From JAIPEI01 sp964443135 (lineage in GTDB: Bacteria; Desulfobacterota; DSM-4660; Desulfatiglandales; HGW-15): a DNA stretch of 64,000 nucleotides. The stretch lies in contig CAYUBQ010000003.1 of assembly GCA_964443135.1 (NCBI GenBank), positions 67,606-131,605 of the forward strand, written 5' to 3'. Position numbers and translations under genes: made by a program. Numbering within the stretch: the stretch's first letter is position 1; every line of letters begins with the position of its first letter. A model generated the notes under the pieces. That model made no database searches and was not told where the DNA came from. It was given only the letters and a program-made list of their open reading frames with translations. Below are positions 30,278 through 38,380 of this stretch, one piece after another.

Positions 30278-32401
30278 GTGGACAGGGAAACCGAAAGCGG
30301 AAACGGCCGCATTGTCGAGCCGGGGCGAAACTGCTGGCGCACGGAGCGCGCGGAGCGGCTGGCGTTCATCGTGGACGCGGCCGGCTACTTCGAGGCCTTC
30401 AGACAGGCGGCGAGCCGGGCCGAGAGGAGCCTCTACATCGCCGCCTGGGACATCAACAGCCGCACTCTTCTGGGGAAAGACGACGACAACCGGGAAGAGC
30501 TGGGCGACTTTCTGAACCGCCTGGCCGCCGGAAACCCGGACCTGGAGATTTCCATCCTGTCCTGGGATTTTTCCGTGATCTACGTCTTGGAACGGGAGAT
30601 CCTCCCGCTGTTCAACCTGGGGTGGAAGACCCACCCGAGCATCCGGTTCCGGATGGACGCGGAACACCCGGTGGGGGCCTCCCAGCACCAGAAGATCGTG
30701 GTGGTGGACGATGCGCTGGCCTTCTGCGGGGGCATCGACATCACCAAGAACCGCTGGGACACGCCGGAGCACCGGGCAAGGGATCCCAGGAGGGTGAACC
30801 CGGAAGGCAAGCCCTACCGGCCTTTTCACGACGTGCAGGCGGCCGTGGCGGGGCCGGCCGCCGCCGCTCTGGGAGACCTGTTTCGCGAGCGATGGCATCG
30901 CGCGACCGGGGAGGAGCTGAAGCCGCCGGCCGGCGGAGGAACCTCCCCCTGGCCGCAGGGGCTGCCATCCGATCTCGACGACGTGAAGGTGGGCATCGCC
31001 AGGACCTACCCCGCCTACAAGGGAAACCCGGAGGTGCGGGAGGTGAAGGCGCTCCACGAGGATGCCATCGCCTCGGCCCGCAGGACCATCTACATGGAAA
31101 ACCAGTACCTGACCTCCCGCGCCGTGACCCGCGCCCTGTCCGAGAGCCTCTCGGCCCCGGATGGGCCCGAGGTCGTCCTGGTGCTGCCCGGGAGGAGCGA
31201 CGGGTGGCTCGAGCAGAGCACCATGGACCACCTGCGGCGCCGGATCCTCCAGCACCTCCGCCGGGTGGATCGAGGCGGGCGCCTGAGGGTCTACCAGCCG
31301 GTCCTCGACCGGTCCGGCACGTCTCCGGTGGTTCACGCCAAGGTCACGATCGTGGACGACCGGTTGATCCGGGTGGGCTCCTCCAACCTCAGCAACCGCT
31401 CCATGGGGCTGGACTCGGAGTGCGACCTGGTCATAGACGCGGCGGGGGACCCCCGCGTCGAGGAGGCCGCGGTCGCGTTCCGGGATCGCCTGCTGGCGGA
31501 GCATTTGGGAAGGGAGCCCCGGGAGGTCCGGGAAGCCCGGCGGGAGAGCGGTTCCCTGATCCGGACCGTCGAGGACCTCCGGGGCGGTGAGCGAACCCTG
31601 GAACCTTTGAACATCGAGGAAGGCGGCTCCGTGGACGAGCCGGAGTTTCTGTCGGACATCCCGTTCGTGGACCCGGAGCGCCCGGCCGCGATCGAGGAGC
31701 TGACGGACCGGTTCCTGGCCGAAGAAGAGGAGGAGCCTTCCCGCTACCCGATCCTGGTCTACCTGTCCGTTCTCGGGGGGCTGCTGTTGCTCGCGGCGCT
31801 GTGGCGGTTCACCCCCATGGGGGACTGGTTGACGCGGGAGCGGATCCTCGCGCTGGGCGCCCTGCTCGAGGGCACCCTGGGCATGCCCCTGGGGGTGCTC
31901 GCCGCCTACGTAGTCGGCGGCTTGATCGTGCTGCCCGTCACCCTGCTCCACGCCGTAACCGGGGTGGCCTTCTCCTTCCCCCTGGGGTTTCTGTACGCCC
32001 TGTCCGGGTCCCTCCTGAGTGCGGCGGCCACCTACTGGATCGGGCGCCTTCTGGGCAAGGACGCCGTCCGGCGATTGGGCGGAAAGCGGCTCAACCGGAT
32101 CAGCCGGCGGCTGGCGCGCCAGGGATGGCTCACCGTGGTGGTGGTCCGGAATCTTCCGGTGGCGCCCTTTTCCGTGGTCAACCTGATCGTGGGAGCGTCC
32201 AGGATCGGTTTCAAGGACTACCTCGTGGGCACCGCCCTCGGAATGGCGCCGAGCATCCTGGCGATCACCATCTTTGCGGACCGGCTCTTCCGCCTGATCC
32301 GAGAGCCGTCCTGGGGGAACCTCGCCTGGGCCGGCCTCGTGATGGTCTTCCTGGGCGGCGCCGCCTGGTGGTTGAAGTGGCGTCTCAGGCGCAGCAGCTG
32401 A
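30278..32401 (+). CDS. Phospholipase D-family protein fused to a VTT/DedA-like membrane domain
   Basis: A 707-residue protein from GTG 30278 (GAGGGG just upstream). The N-terminal ~500 residues form a PLD domain with two HKD-type motifs: HQKIVVVDDALAFCGGIDIT near 130 and HAKVTIVDDRLIRVGSSNLS near 350. An acidic linker follows, then about six membrane helices with the VTT/SNARE-associated signature (YALSGSLLSAAATYWIGRLLG, PVAPFSVVNLIVGAS). PLD enzymes cleave or transfer phosphatidyl groups. The fusion and the EEP gene 17 nt downstream form a known pair; a role in phospholipid turnover or flipping is inferred. Confidence 0.88.
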   Translation: MDRETESGNGRIVEPGRNCWRTERAERLAFIVDAAGYFEAFRQAASRAERSLYIAAWDINSRTLLGKDDDNREELGDFLNRLAAGNPDLEISILSWDFSVIYVLEREILPLFNLGWKTHPSIRFRMDAEHPVGASQHQKIVVVDDALAFCGGIDITKNRWDTPEHRARDPRRVNPEGKPYRPFHDVQAAVAGPAAAALGDLFRERWHRATGEELKPPAGGGTSPWPQGLPSDLDDVKVGIARTYPAYKGNPEVREVKALHEDAIASARRTIYMENQYLTSRAVTRALSESLSAPDGPEVVLVLPGRSDGWLEQSTMDHLRRRILQHLRRVDRGGRLRVYQPVLDRSGTSPVVHAKVTIVDDRLIRVGSSNLSNRSMGLDSECDLVIDAAGDPRVEEAAVAFRDRLLAEHLGREPREVREARRESGSLIRTVEDLRGGERTLEPLNIEEGGSVDEPEFLSDIPFVDPERPAAIEELTDRFLAEEEEEPSRYPILVYLSVLGGLLLLAALWRFTPMGDWLTRERILALGALLEGTLGMPLGVLAAYVVGGLIVLPVTLLHAVTGVAFSFPLGFLYALSGSLLSAAATYWIGRLLGKDAVRRLGGKRLNRISRRLARQGWLTVVVVRNLPVAPFSVVNLIVGASRIGFKDYLVGTALGMAPSILAITIFADRLFRLIREPSWGNLAWAGLVMVFLGGAAWWLKWRLRRSS

Positions 32402-32418
32402 CCGGGGGGGGGAATCGG

Positions 32419-33126
32419 ATGCCCGGGGCGGAGAAGGACCTCAACACGACCTGCCTGAGGCTGGCGACCTACAACATTCACCAGTGGGTCGGAGGGGACG
32501 GGCGGGCGGACATCGAGCGGGTCCTCTCGGTCATCCGGTCCCTCGACGCGGACCTGATCGCCCTCCAGGAACTGCTGCTCCCCTGGGAGGGGTTCACCCA
32601 GGAGGATCTGGCCCGTGCGACCTGCATGCAGGTCATTCCCGGCCGAACGCTCTATCGGGGTGACGCGGATTACGGGAACGCCGTCCTGACCCGTCTGCCG
32701 GTGCGGACCACGTGCTCTCTGGAGCTCACGGTCCCGCCGTTCGAGCCCAGGGGCGCCCTCTGCGTGTCTCTGCTCGCCGGGGACGTCCCGGTCAAGGTCG
32801 TCGCCACCCATCTGGGGATGCGGCAACGGGAGCGCCTCCGCCAGCTGGAGGCCCTGATGCCGGAGCTGGAGACGCCCGAGCAGGTCGTGGTCATGCTGGG
32901 CGACATCAACGAGTGGATCCCGCGAAGCCCCGTGCTCGGAAGGCTGCGGGCCGCTTTCGGGCCTCATCCGGCCCCCAGGACCTTTCCTTCCCGCTTCCCC
33001 CTGCTGGCCCTGGACAGGATCCTGGCCAGGCCGCCGGCGTTCGACCGGTTTCCGTGTGCGGTCAGGACCGCTCCGGCGAGGGCCGCCTCGGATCACCTGC
33101 CCCTGGAGGCGATCCTGCGGGTTTGA
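32419..33126 (+). CDS. Endonuclease/exonuclease/phosphatase family protein
   Basis: A 235-residue EEP-fold hydrolase: LRLATYNIHQWVG near residue 13, ALQELLLPW (metal Glu), KVVATHLGM, VVMLGDINEW and a final SDHLPLEAI. Members include AP endonucleases, sphingomyelinases and inositol phosphatases; small EEP genes next to PLD genes are often thought to act on lipids. ATG 32419 follows a G-rich stretch. It is directly downstream of the PLD-VTT gene and likely in the same operon. Confidence 0.88.
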   Translation: MPGAEKDLNTTCLRLATYNIHQWVGGDGRADIERVLSVIRSLDADLIALQELLLPWEGFTQEDLARATCMQVIPGRTLYRGDADYGNAVLTRLPVRTTCSLELTVPPFEPRGALCVSLLAGDVPVKVVATHLGMRQRERLRQLEALMPELETPEQVVVMLGDINEWIPRSPVLGRLRAAFGPHPAPRTFPSRFPLLALDRILARPPAFDRFPCAVRTAPARAASDHLPLEAILRV

Positions 33127-33200
33127 ACCCGGGCCCGGAACGGCTGCAAGGGCGGGGCGCATTCGTCAGGAGCGGCCGTGGAGATGAAAGGAGAGATCCC

Positions 33201-34448
33201 TTGGGCAAAAGGAACGGCGACCAGAACAATGGACCGGGCCCGTCCGGGGAAACGGGGAGGACCGAACCCTCCGGGGCGTTCCAGGCCCACGACGGGCTGG
33301 GCCGGGTGTTGCCGCCGATCCTCTTTCTCACCCTGATCTTCTTCGTCCATTTCCTGGCCCGGCAGCTCCTCGGTCCCATGCTCCCGGCCATGGAGCGCGA
33401 TCTCCGGATCAGTCACGCGGTGAGCGGGCTGTTCATCCTCGTGATGGGGGTGGGGTTCTTCCTGAGCCAGCTCACCGCGGCCTTTCTGACGGCCCGGTTC
33501 GGTTACCGCGCCTGCATCGTGGTCTCCCTGTGGGGGGCCGCCGCGGCCATGGCCGGGGTCGGGCTCGTGGGCTCGGTCTGGGCCCTGTTCGTCGGGTTTT
33601 TCCTCCTGGGCGGTACGGGGGGTTTCTACGTGCCTTCGGGCATCGCGCTGATCAGCGTTCTGGTCCACCCACGGGACTGGGGAAAGGCCATGGGCATCCA
33701 CGAGCTCGCCCCGAACCTGGCCCTCATCGTGGCTCCCTTCTTCGCCACCATGGTGATGGGGCTGGCGTCGTGGCGCTGGGGGTACCTCTCCCTCGCCGGG
33801 TTCCTGGCGGTCACCGGGGCGGTCTACGCGAGACGCGGCGTCGACGCCGCGGCCCGGGGCTCGACCCCCGACGTCCAGCGGATCCTGGAGATTGCGAAAA
33901 ACCCGGCCTTCTGGGGGCTGGCCGGGCTCCTCAGCCTGGCGGTCGGCGTGGAAACCGGGGTGTACGCGGTGCTCCCCCTGTTCCTCGTGAACGAGCGGGG
34001 CTTCGATCTCGCCGAGGCCAACCGGATCCTGGGCCTGTCCCGCATCCCGGGTCTGGCGGTGGTCCTTCTCTCGGGCTGGATCACCGACCGCTTGAGCCCG
34101 AGGATCACCCTGCGCCTGGCGCTGGGGGTGACCGGGGTGACCATCGTGGCCTTGGGGCTCGGACCTCGCGACATCGCCGTCCCCGCGGTGTTCGCCCAGG
34201 CCGCGGCCGCGGCCTGCCTGTTCCCCCCGATCCTGTCGGCGGCCTCGGGCATTTCGACGCCGGAAAACAGGGCCCTCACCATCTCCCTGAGCCTGGCGGT
34301 GGCCCCCGTTCTCGGGGGCGGGCTCGTTCCGGCCGGGATCGCCCTGGCCGGCGACCTGGGCTCGTTCGGGCTGGGGCTGGCGGGGGCGGGCGTTCTGGTC
34401 CTGGCGGGCACGGCCCTGGTTCGCTCGCTGAATCGCGGAGCGGGTTGA
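33201..34448 (+). CDS. MFS transporter
   Basis: A 415-residue major facilitator with about twelve hydrophobic helices (LPPILFLTLIFFVHFLARQL, FILVMGVGFFLSQLTAAFL, FFLLGGTGGFYVPSGIAL) and a loop ARFGYRACI in the A-motif position. The start is TTG 33201, because AAAGGAG stands 7 nt upstream and the preceding sequence lacks coding sense. The substrate is unknown. It follows the EEP gene by 74 nt on the same strand and converges with the next MFS gene, 3 nt apart. Confidence 0.85.
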   Translation: MGKRNGDQNNGPGPSGETGRTEPSGAFQAHDGLGRVLPPILFLTLIFFVHFLARQLLGPMLPAMERDLRISHAVSGLFILVMGVGFFLSQLTAAFLTARFGYRACIVVSLWGAAAAMAGVGLVGSVWALFVGFFLLGGTGGFYVPSGIALISVLVHPRDWGKAMGIHELAPNLALIVAPFFATMVMGLASWRWGYLSLAGFLAVTGAVYARRGVDAAARGSTPDVQRILEIAKNPAFWGLAGLLSLAVGVETGVYAVLPLFLVNERGFDLAEANRILGLSRIPGLAVVLLSGWITDRLSPRITLRLALGVTGVTIVALGLGPRDIAVPAVFAQAAAAACLFPPILSAASGISTPENRALTISLSLAVAPVLGGGLVPAGIALAGDLGSFGLGLAGAGVLVLAGTALVRSLNRGAG

Positions 34449-34451
34449 GGC

Positions 34452-35930
34452 CTATCGATTCGTGCGGCGTCTCGTGCGGCGGCGATCCAGGTAGAGTGCA
34501 ACCACGGCCAGCAGGGTCGCCGCGGCGATGATCAGGGCGGCGGTCCGGTAGACCCCGGAGAGACCCGCCACGAGCGCAGGGGCGGGGGCCTCGGCCACAT
34601 CGGTCAGGCCCGGGATCCCGGCTGAGCCCACCACCCAGGCCGTGAAGGCGGCGCCGGCGAGGGGGATGCCGGTGGTGTGCCCCAGCGTTCGGGAGAGGGT
34701 CATCAGGCCGGACGCCAGGCCGAGGCGGCGCTGCGGCACCGCCCCCATGATGGCGCTGTTGTTGGGAGACTGGAACAACCCCATCCCCGCACCGAGCGGA
34801 ACCAGCCGCAGGGCCGTGCCGAGCATCCCCACGTCCTGGTTCAGACCGCCGATGCCGAGACAGCCCCAGACGCATACGATCAATCCCGCCACGGAAACCC
34901 CGCGTGACCCGAACCGGTCGGAGAGCGATCCGGCGAGCGGGGCCACCAGTCCCATGCTGAGCGGGATGATCATCATCAGGAGACCCACGACCTCGGGACT
35001 GAACGCCTTGACCTTCTCCAGGTAGAACGGCAAGGTGAACGAGGCGCCCACGACGATGAAGACGAGCCATCCCATCAGCAGGTTGATGCTGAAGAGCCGG
35101 TTCCGGAAGACCTCCAGGTCCACCATGGGCGCGGTCAACCGTCTCTCTACAGAGACAAAGGCGACGAGAAGCAGGGCGGCCGTCGAAAGGAGGCCCAGAC
35201 TTCCCGCGTGACCGAAACCCAGGCGTTGTCCCAGGGTCATGCCCAGCGCGTACGTCCCCATGAGGAAGAGGACCAGCACGGCGCCGGTGAAATCGAACCC
35301 CTGGCCTTTTCCTTCCCCGGGGGTCGAGGGAACGAAGCGGAGGGTGGCCCACACGGCCAGGACCCCCACGGGGATGTTGACCAGGAAGACGCTCCGCCAG
35401 CCGAGGGTTCCGATCAGGACGCCCCCGAGGGCCGGTCCCGCGGCCAGGCCGACGGAGACGGTGCCGCCGATGAGCCCCATGGCCTTGCCCCGCTCCGAGG
35501 AGGGAAAGGACTCGGTCACGATGGCCGCTCCCAGGGCCTGGGTCACGGCCGCACCCAGCCCCTGGAGCATGCGGAACCCGATCAGCCAGTACACCCCGGG
35601 GGAGAGGCCGCACAGGAGGGACCCCAGGGTGAAGAGGGACAGGCCCCCGGCGAAAAGGGTCCGCTTTCCCCACATGTCGCCGAGCCGGGCCACGCTCAGG
35701 GTCATGGACGTGACCACGAGGACATAGCCGAGGATCACCCACTGGATGGTGGCGAAGTCGGTCCGAAGCTCGGTCACCAGGGTGGGCAGGGACACGTTGA
35801 CGATGTTGACGTCCAGGGTGGCCATCAAGATGCTCAACCCGACCGCGGTCATGACGCCCCACTTGCCGGAGGCGGCGGTCCTTGTCGGATCGCCTTCTCG
35901 AGCCGGGCGGTTTTGCGCCGGTTTTTCCAT
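34452..35930 (-). CDS. DHA2-type (EmrB/QacA) MFS drug-efflux transporter
   Basis: A 492-residue transporter with about fourteen membrane helices. DHA2 marks are visible: SILMATLDVNIVNVSLPTL in helix 1, QWVILGYVLVVTSMTLSVA, RLGDMWGKRTLF (motif A), GFRMLQGLGAAVTQALG and AAGPALGGVLIGTLGWRSVF (motif C). Family members export drugs and toxic compounds with protons. The start is placed at Met 35930; an in-frame Met 108 nt upstream would add a less likely polar extension. No regulator gene is next to it. Confidence 0.9.
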   Translation of the reverse strand: MEKPAQNRPAREGDPTRTAASGKWGVMTAVGLSILMATLDVNIVNVSLPTLVTELRTDFATIQWVILGYVLVVTSMTLSVARLGDMWGKRTLFAGGLSLFTLGSLLCGLSPGVYWLIGFRMLQGLGAAVTQALGAAIVTESFPSSERGKAMGLIGGTVSVGLAAGPALGGVLIGTLGWRSVFLVNIPVGVLAVWATLRFVPSTPGEGKGQGFDFTGAVLVLFLMGTYALGMTLGQRLGFGHAGSLGLLSTAALLLVAFVSVERRLTAPMVDLEVFRNRLFSINLLMGWLVFIVVGASFTLPFYLEKVKAFSPEVVGLLMMIIPLSMGLVAPLAGSLSDRFGSRGVSVAGLIVCVWGCLGIGGLNQDVGMLGTALRLVPLGAGMGLFQSPNNSAIMGAVPQRRLGLASGLMTLSRTLGHTTGIPLAGAAFTAWVVGSAGIPGLTDVAEAPAPALVAGLSGVYRTAALIIAAATLLAVVALYLDRRRTRRRTNR

Positions 35931-36263
35931 TCCAGCTGTCCCTGCGTTCCATTGTACTTCGACGTCGAGAGAGATCGTTCCGTGCCCGAGCCTTCGGCCG
36001 GCGGGCACGGCCCGCAGAGGACGGTGGGCTTTCTTCACGGGTTAGGTGCCTTATATCCGGGACCACTTCGTTCGGCCAGGGTTTTTCGAATCGGGCGTTC
36101 CTCGAGGGGAACTTGGGCGGCGCGGACCCGCAGCCCGCGTGCGGCCGGGATCGCTTGACCTCTGCAGCCCTTCGTTCTATCATCCACCGGTAGACCGAAT
36201 CGCGGTATCCTCACGGCCGACGACGGAGGTCGTCCCCGTGAGTGGCGCCGGGAAAGGACCGAT
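35931..36263. other. Intergenic region with divergent promoters
   Basis: 333 bp between the MFS and cNMP-binding genes. It contains a consensus promoter at 36155-36183 reading right. No gene recognised. Confidence 0.4.
36155..36183 (+). promoter_or_regulatory. Sigma70-type promoter
   Basis: TTGACC at 36155-36160 and TATCAT at 36178-36183, 17 nt apart, 80 nt before the cyclic-nucleotide-binding gene. Confidence 0.55.
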
Positions 36264-36842
36264 ATGAATCGGGTGAGTTTTCTCAGCCGCGTTCCGCTCT
36301 TCGCCCTTCTCCAGGAGGAGGAGCTGGAACGGCTTGCCGAGCAGACCGAGGAGCACCACGTGAAGGCCGGGACAATCGTCATCCGCGAGGGCGACCTCGA
36401 CCGCCGGATGTTCATGATCGTCAGCGGCCGGGCCTCCGTGGTCATCGGGCTGGGTACCTCGAAGGAACGCACCCTGGTGGAGCTGTGGCCGTACAGCTAC
36501 TTCGGGGAAATGGCCCTGATCGACGACCTGGTGAGATCCGCCAGCGTGCTGACGCTGGAGGAAACCTTCCTCCTGAGCCTTCAGGCCGACACCCTGCTGG
36601 ATTCCATCGGGAGCCATCCAAGCCTCGCCATGGAGCTTCTCCAGACCATGAGCCGCCGGGTCCGGGCGCTGGAGAAGAGCCTGATGAACAACCTGGGCGG
36701 CCTCCTCCCCATCTGCGCCAACTGCAAGAAGATCCGTGACGAGAGCGGTGCGTGGGTGCCCATCGAGACGTTCATTCGCGACCGCTCGGACGCCGAGTTC
36801 AGCCACGGCATCTGCCCCGGGTGCCGGGAGATCCTCTACTGA
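36264..36842 (+). CDS. Cyclic nucleotide-binding domain protein with C-terminal Cys motif
   Basis: A 192-residue protein. Residues 1-140 are a CRP-type cNMP-binding barrel (VPLFALLQEEELERLAEQ, GTIVIREGDLDRRMFMIVSG, SYFGEMALIDDLVRSASV). No DNA-binding helix-turn-helix follows; instead there is LLPICANCKKIRDE, WVPIETFIRDRSDAEFSHGI and CPGC, a four-Cys tail usually found at the ends of Desulfobacterota sensor kinases and response regulators. It may sense a nucleotide or redox state and signal by protein contact. AAAGGA precedes the ATG by 5 nt. Confidence 0.88.
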   Translation: MNRVSFLSRVPLFALLQEEELERLAEQTEEHHVKAGTIVIREGDLDRRMFMIVSGRASVVIGLGTSKERTLVELWPYSYFGEMALIDDLVRSASVLTLEETFLLSLQADTLLDSIGSHPSLAMELLQTMSRRVRALEKSLMNNLGGLLPICANCKKIRDESGAWVPIETFIRDRSDAEFSHGICPGCREILY

Positions 36843-36923
36843 TCCTGTCGTTCAGGTTCCGGCAATCGTGAGGGAAAAACCCTTCTCGTAGAATCCCCCC
36901 GACTCGAGCAAAGGAGACCGCAA

Positions 36924-37508
36924 ATGAGGAGGAGCCGGAGTGAGGTGACGGATCCGCTCGAGATCGAGCGCATTCTGGGATCCACGAACATCGGCCGGTT
37001 GGCCACCCTGGGAGAGGACGGGTATCCCTACATCACGCCCGTCAACTTCGTGTTCCACCAGGGGGGCGTCTACTTTCACTGCGCGCCCCGGGGGGAGAAG
37101 CTGGACAACATCCGCCGGGTTCCCCGGGTCTGCTTCCAGGTGGACGTGCCGCTCGCCTACCTGGACGTCGGCTTCGATCCGGATCGACCCACCTGCCACC
37201 TGCACCAGTTCTACCACTGCGTCATCATCCGGGGCACCGCCTCGGTGGTGGAGGACCTCCCCCTGAAGGTGGCCGCCTTGAACGCCCTGATTCGCAAGCA
37301 CGAGCCGGAAACGTCCTTCGAGCCGGTGACCGGGGACACCCCCCAGCTGAAGGCCTGCGAGGTGGTGGAGGTCCGGCCCGGGACGACCACGGCCAAGAGC
37401 GACCTGGCCCAGGGGAAGGACGAGGCGTTGCGGATGCGGATGGTCCGGTACTTCGCCGGCCGCGGCCGGCCCGGTGACGCGGAGACCGTGAAGGCCATGG
37501 GCGGGTAG
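36924..37508 (+). CDS. Pyridoxamine 5'-phosphate oxidase-family (FMN split-barrel) protein
   Basis: A 194-residue FMN-binding split-barrel protein of the NimA-like type: STNIGRLATLGEDGYPYITP near residue 20, VYFHCAPRGEKLDNIRR, RVCFQVDVP, and FYHCVIIRGTASVVED. Members bind FMN or heme and include nitroimidazole reductases and F420-related proteins. AAAGGAG precedes the ATG at 36924. It follows the cNMP-binding gene by 81 nt on the same strand, perhaps in one transcript. Confidence 0.9.
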   Translation: MRRSRSEVTDPLEIERILGSTNIGRLATLGEDGYPYITPVNFVFHQGGVYFHCAPRGEKLDNIRRVPRVCFQVDVPLAYLDVGFDPDRPTCHLHQFYHCVIIRGTASVVEDLPLKVAALNALIRKHEPETSFEPVTGDTPQLKACEVVEVRPGTTTAKSDLAQGKDEALRMRMVRYFAGRGRPGDAETVKAMGG

Positions 37509-37539
37509 CCCCCGCCCCGTTTTGGACAGGTAGACGCTC

Positions 37540-38223
37540 TCAGCGGTCTTCCCGATTTCGTCCCGGGGGGCGCCTCTCCAGCTCCCGGCCGCGGCGTCGG
37601 AGCTCCTCCTCGGCCATGCGAAGCGCCGTCGGTGTGAGAAACCACTCCCCGCGCCGCAGGCCGAGACGCCGGTGGAAGGCGCGGGGGGAGATCTGCTGCC
37701 GCTCGATCTCTTTCCAGAACCCCTCTTGGGAGTACCGCCAGAGCTTGTCCGCGTCCTTCACCAACCGCTCCTCGAGGCTCGAGGACTCCAGGGTGGAGTC
37801 GTGACGTTCGATGATTCGAACGATCCGGTGTGTCAGCGCCCGGTCGTAATCCAGGGATTGGAGGATTCGGCGGGCGATGGAGGCCCCCTCGATCTCATGG
37901 ATCCGGTTCACCTCCCTCGCCTCGGCCCTGCCCTCGGCACGTACGCCGAACGCAGCCGGGATCTTGCCCGGTTCCACGGCGGACCATCCCACGTCGTGGA
38001 GGATGACGGCGGGCTCCACGACCTCCCGTGCACCTCCCTCCCGTTCCATGAGGGCGAGGGCGCACCGGTGGGCGACGCGCGTGTGGAGGCGGTCTCCGCG
38101 GACCTCCAGGCAGGGATCGGCCGCCTCGAAGAGGCGGGCCGTGAACTCCGGCCAGGCCGTGGGGTTCACGGACGCATCCGCATCGTTGCCTGTGTTTCGC
38201 TTGCTTGCGTCATCTCTTGACAT
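37540..38223 (-). CDS. HD-domain phosphohydrolase
   Basis: A 227-residue protein with the HD metal motif: HTRVAHRCALALM near residue 47, VILHDVGWSAV near 73, HEIEGASIARRIL near 107, and KDADKLWRYS near 158. HD hydrolases cleave phosphoesters of nucleotides or related metabolites. The C-terminal third is Arg-rich (ELRRRGRELERRPPGR). It converges with the split-barrel gene and is divergent from the FHA kinase gene. Confidence 0.88.
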   Translation of the reverse strand: MSRDDASKRNTGNDADASVNPTAWPEFTARLFEAADPCLEVRGDRLHTRVAHRCALALMEREGGAREVVEPAVILHDVGWSAVEPGKIPAAFGVRAEGRAEAREVNRIHEIEGASIARRILQSLDYDRALTHRIVRIIERHDSTLESSSLEERLVKDADKLWRYSQEGFWKEIERQQISPRAFHRRLGLRRGEWFLTPTALRMAEEELRRRGRELERRPPGRNREDR

Positions 38224-38380
38224 CTTCGGACTTCTTTCCCATACTTGACGGAATACTGCGATCCGGGTCCGCCCGGCGCACGCCGAGAAACGAGCTCCCT
38301 CCCTGGATCGGGTCCGGGGCGGGGATCGAATCGACGCATCGCCCGTGCGGGCGGTGCGACCTCCGAAAGGCGGCCCAGCC

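Noticed and set aside
29813..31951. A 712-codon minus-strand open frame opposite the PLD gene
   Set aside because: No motif, and the plus strand has both HKD motifs and membrane helices.
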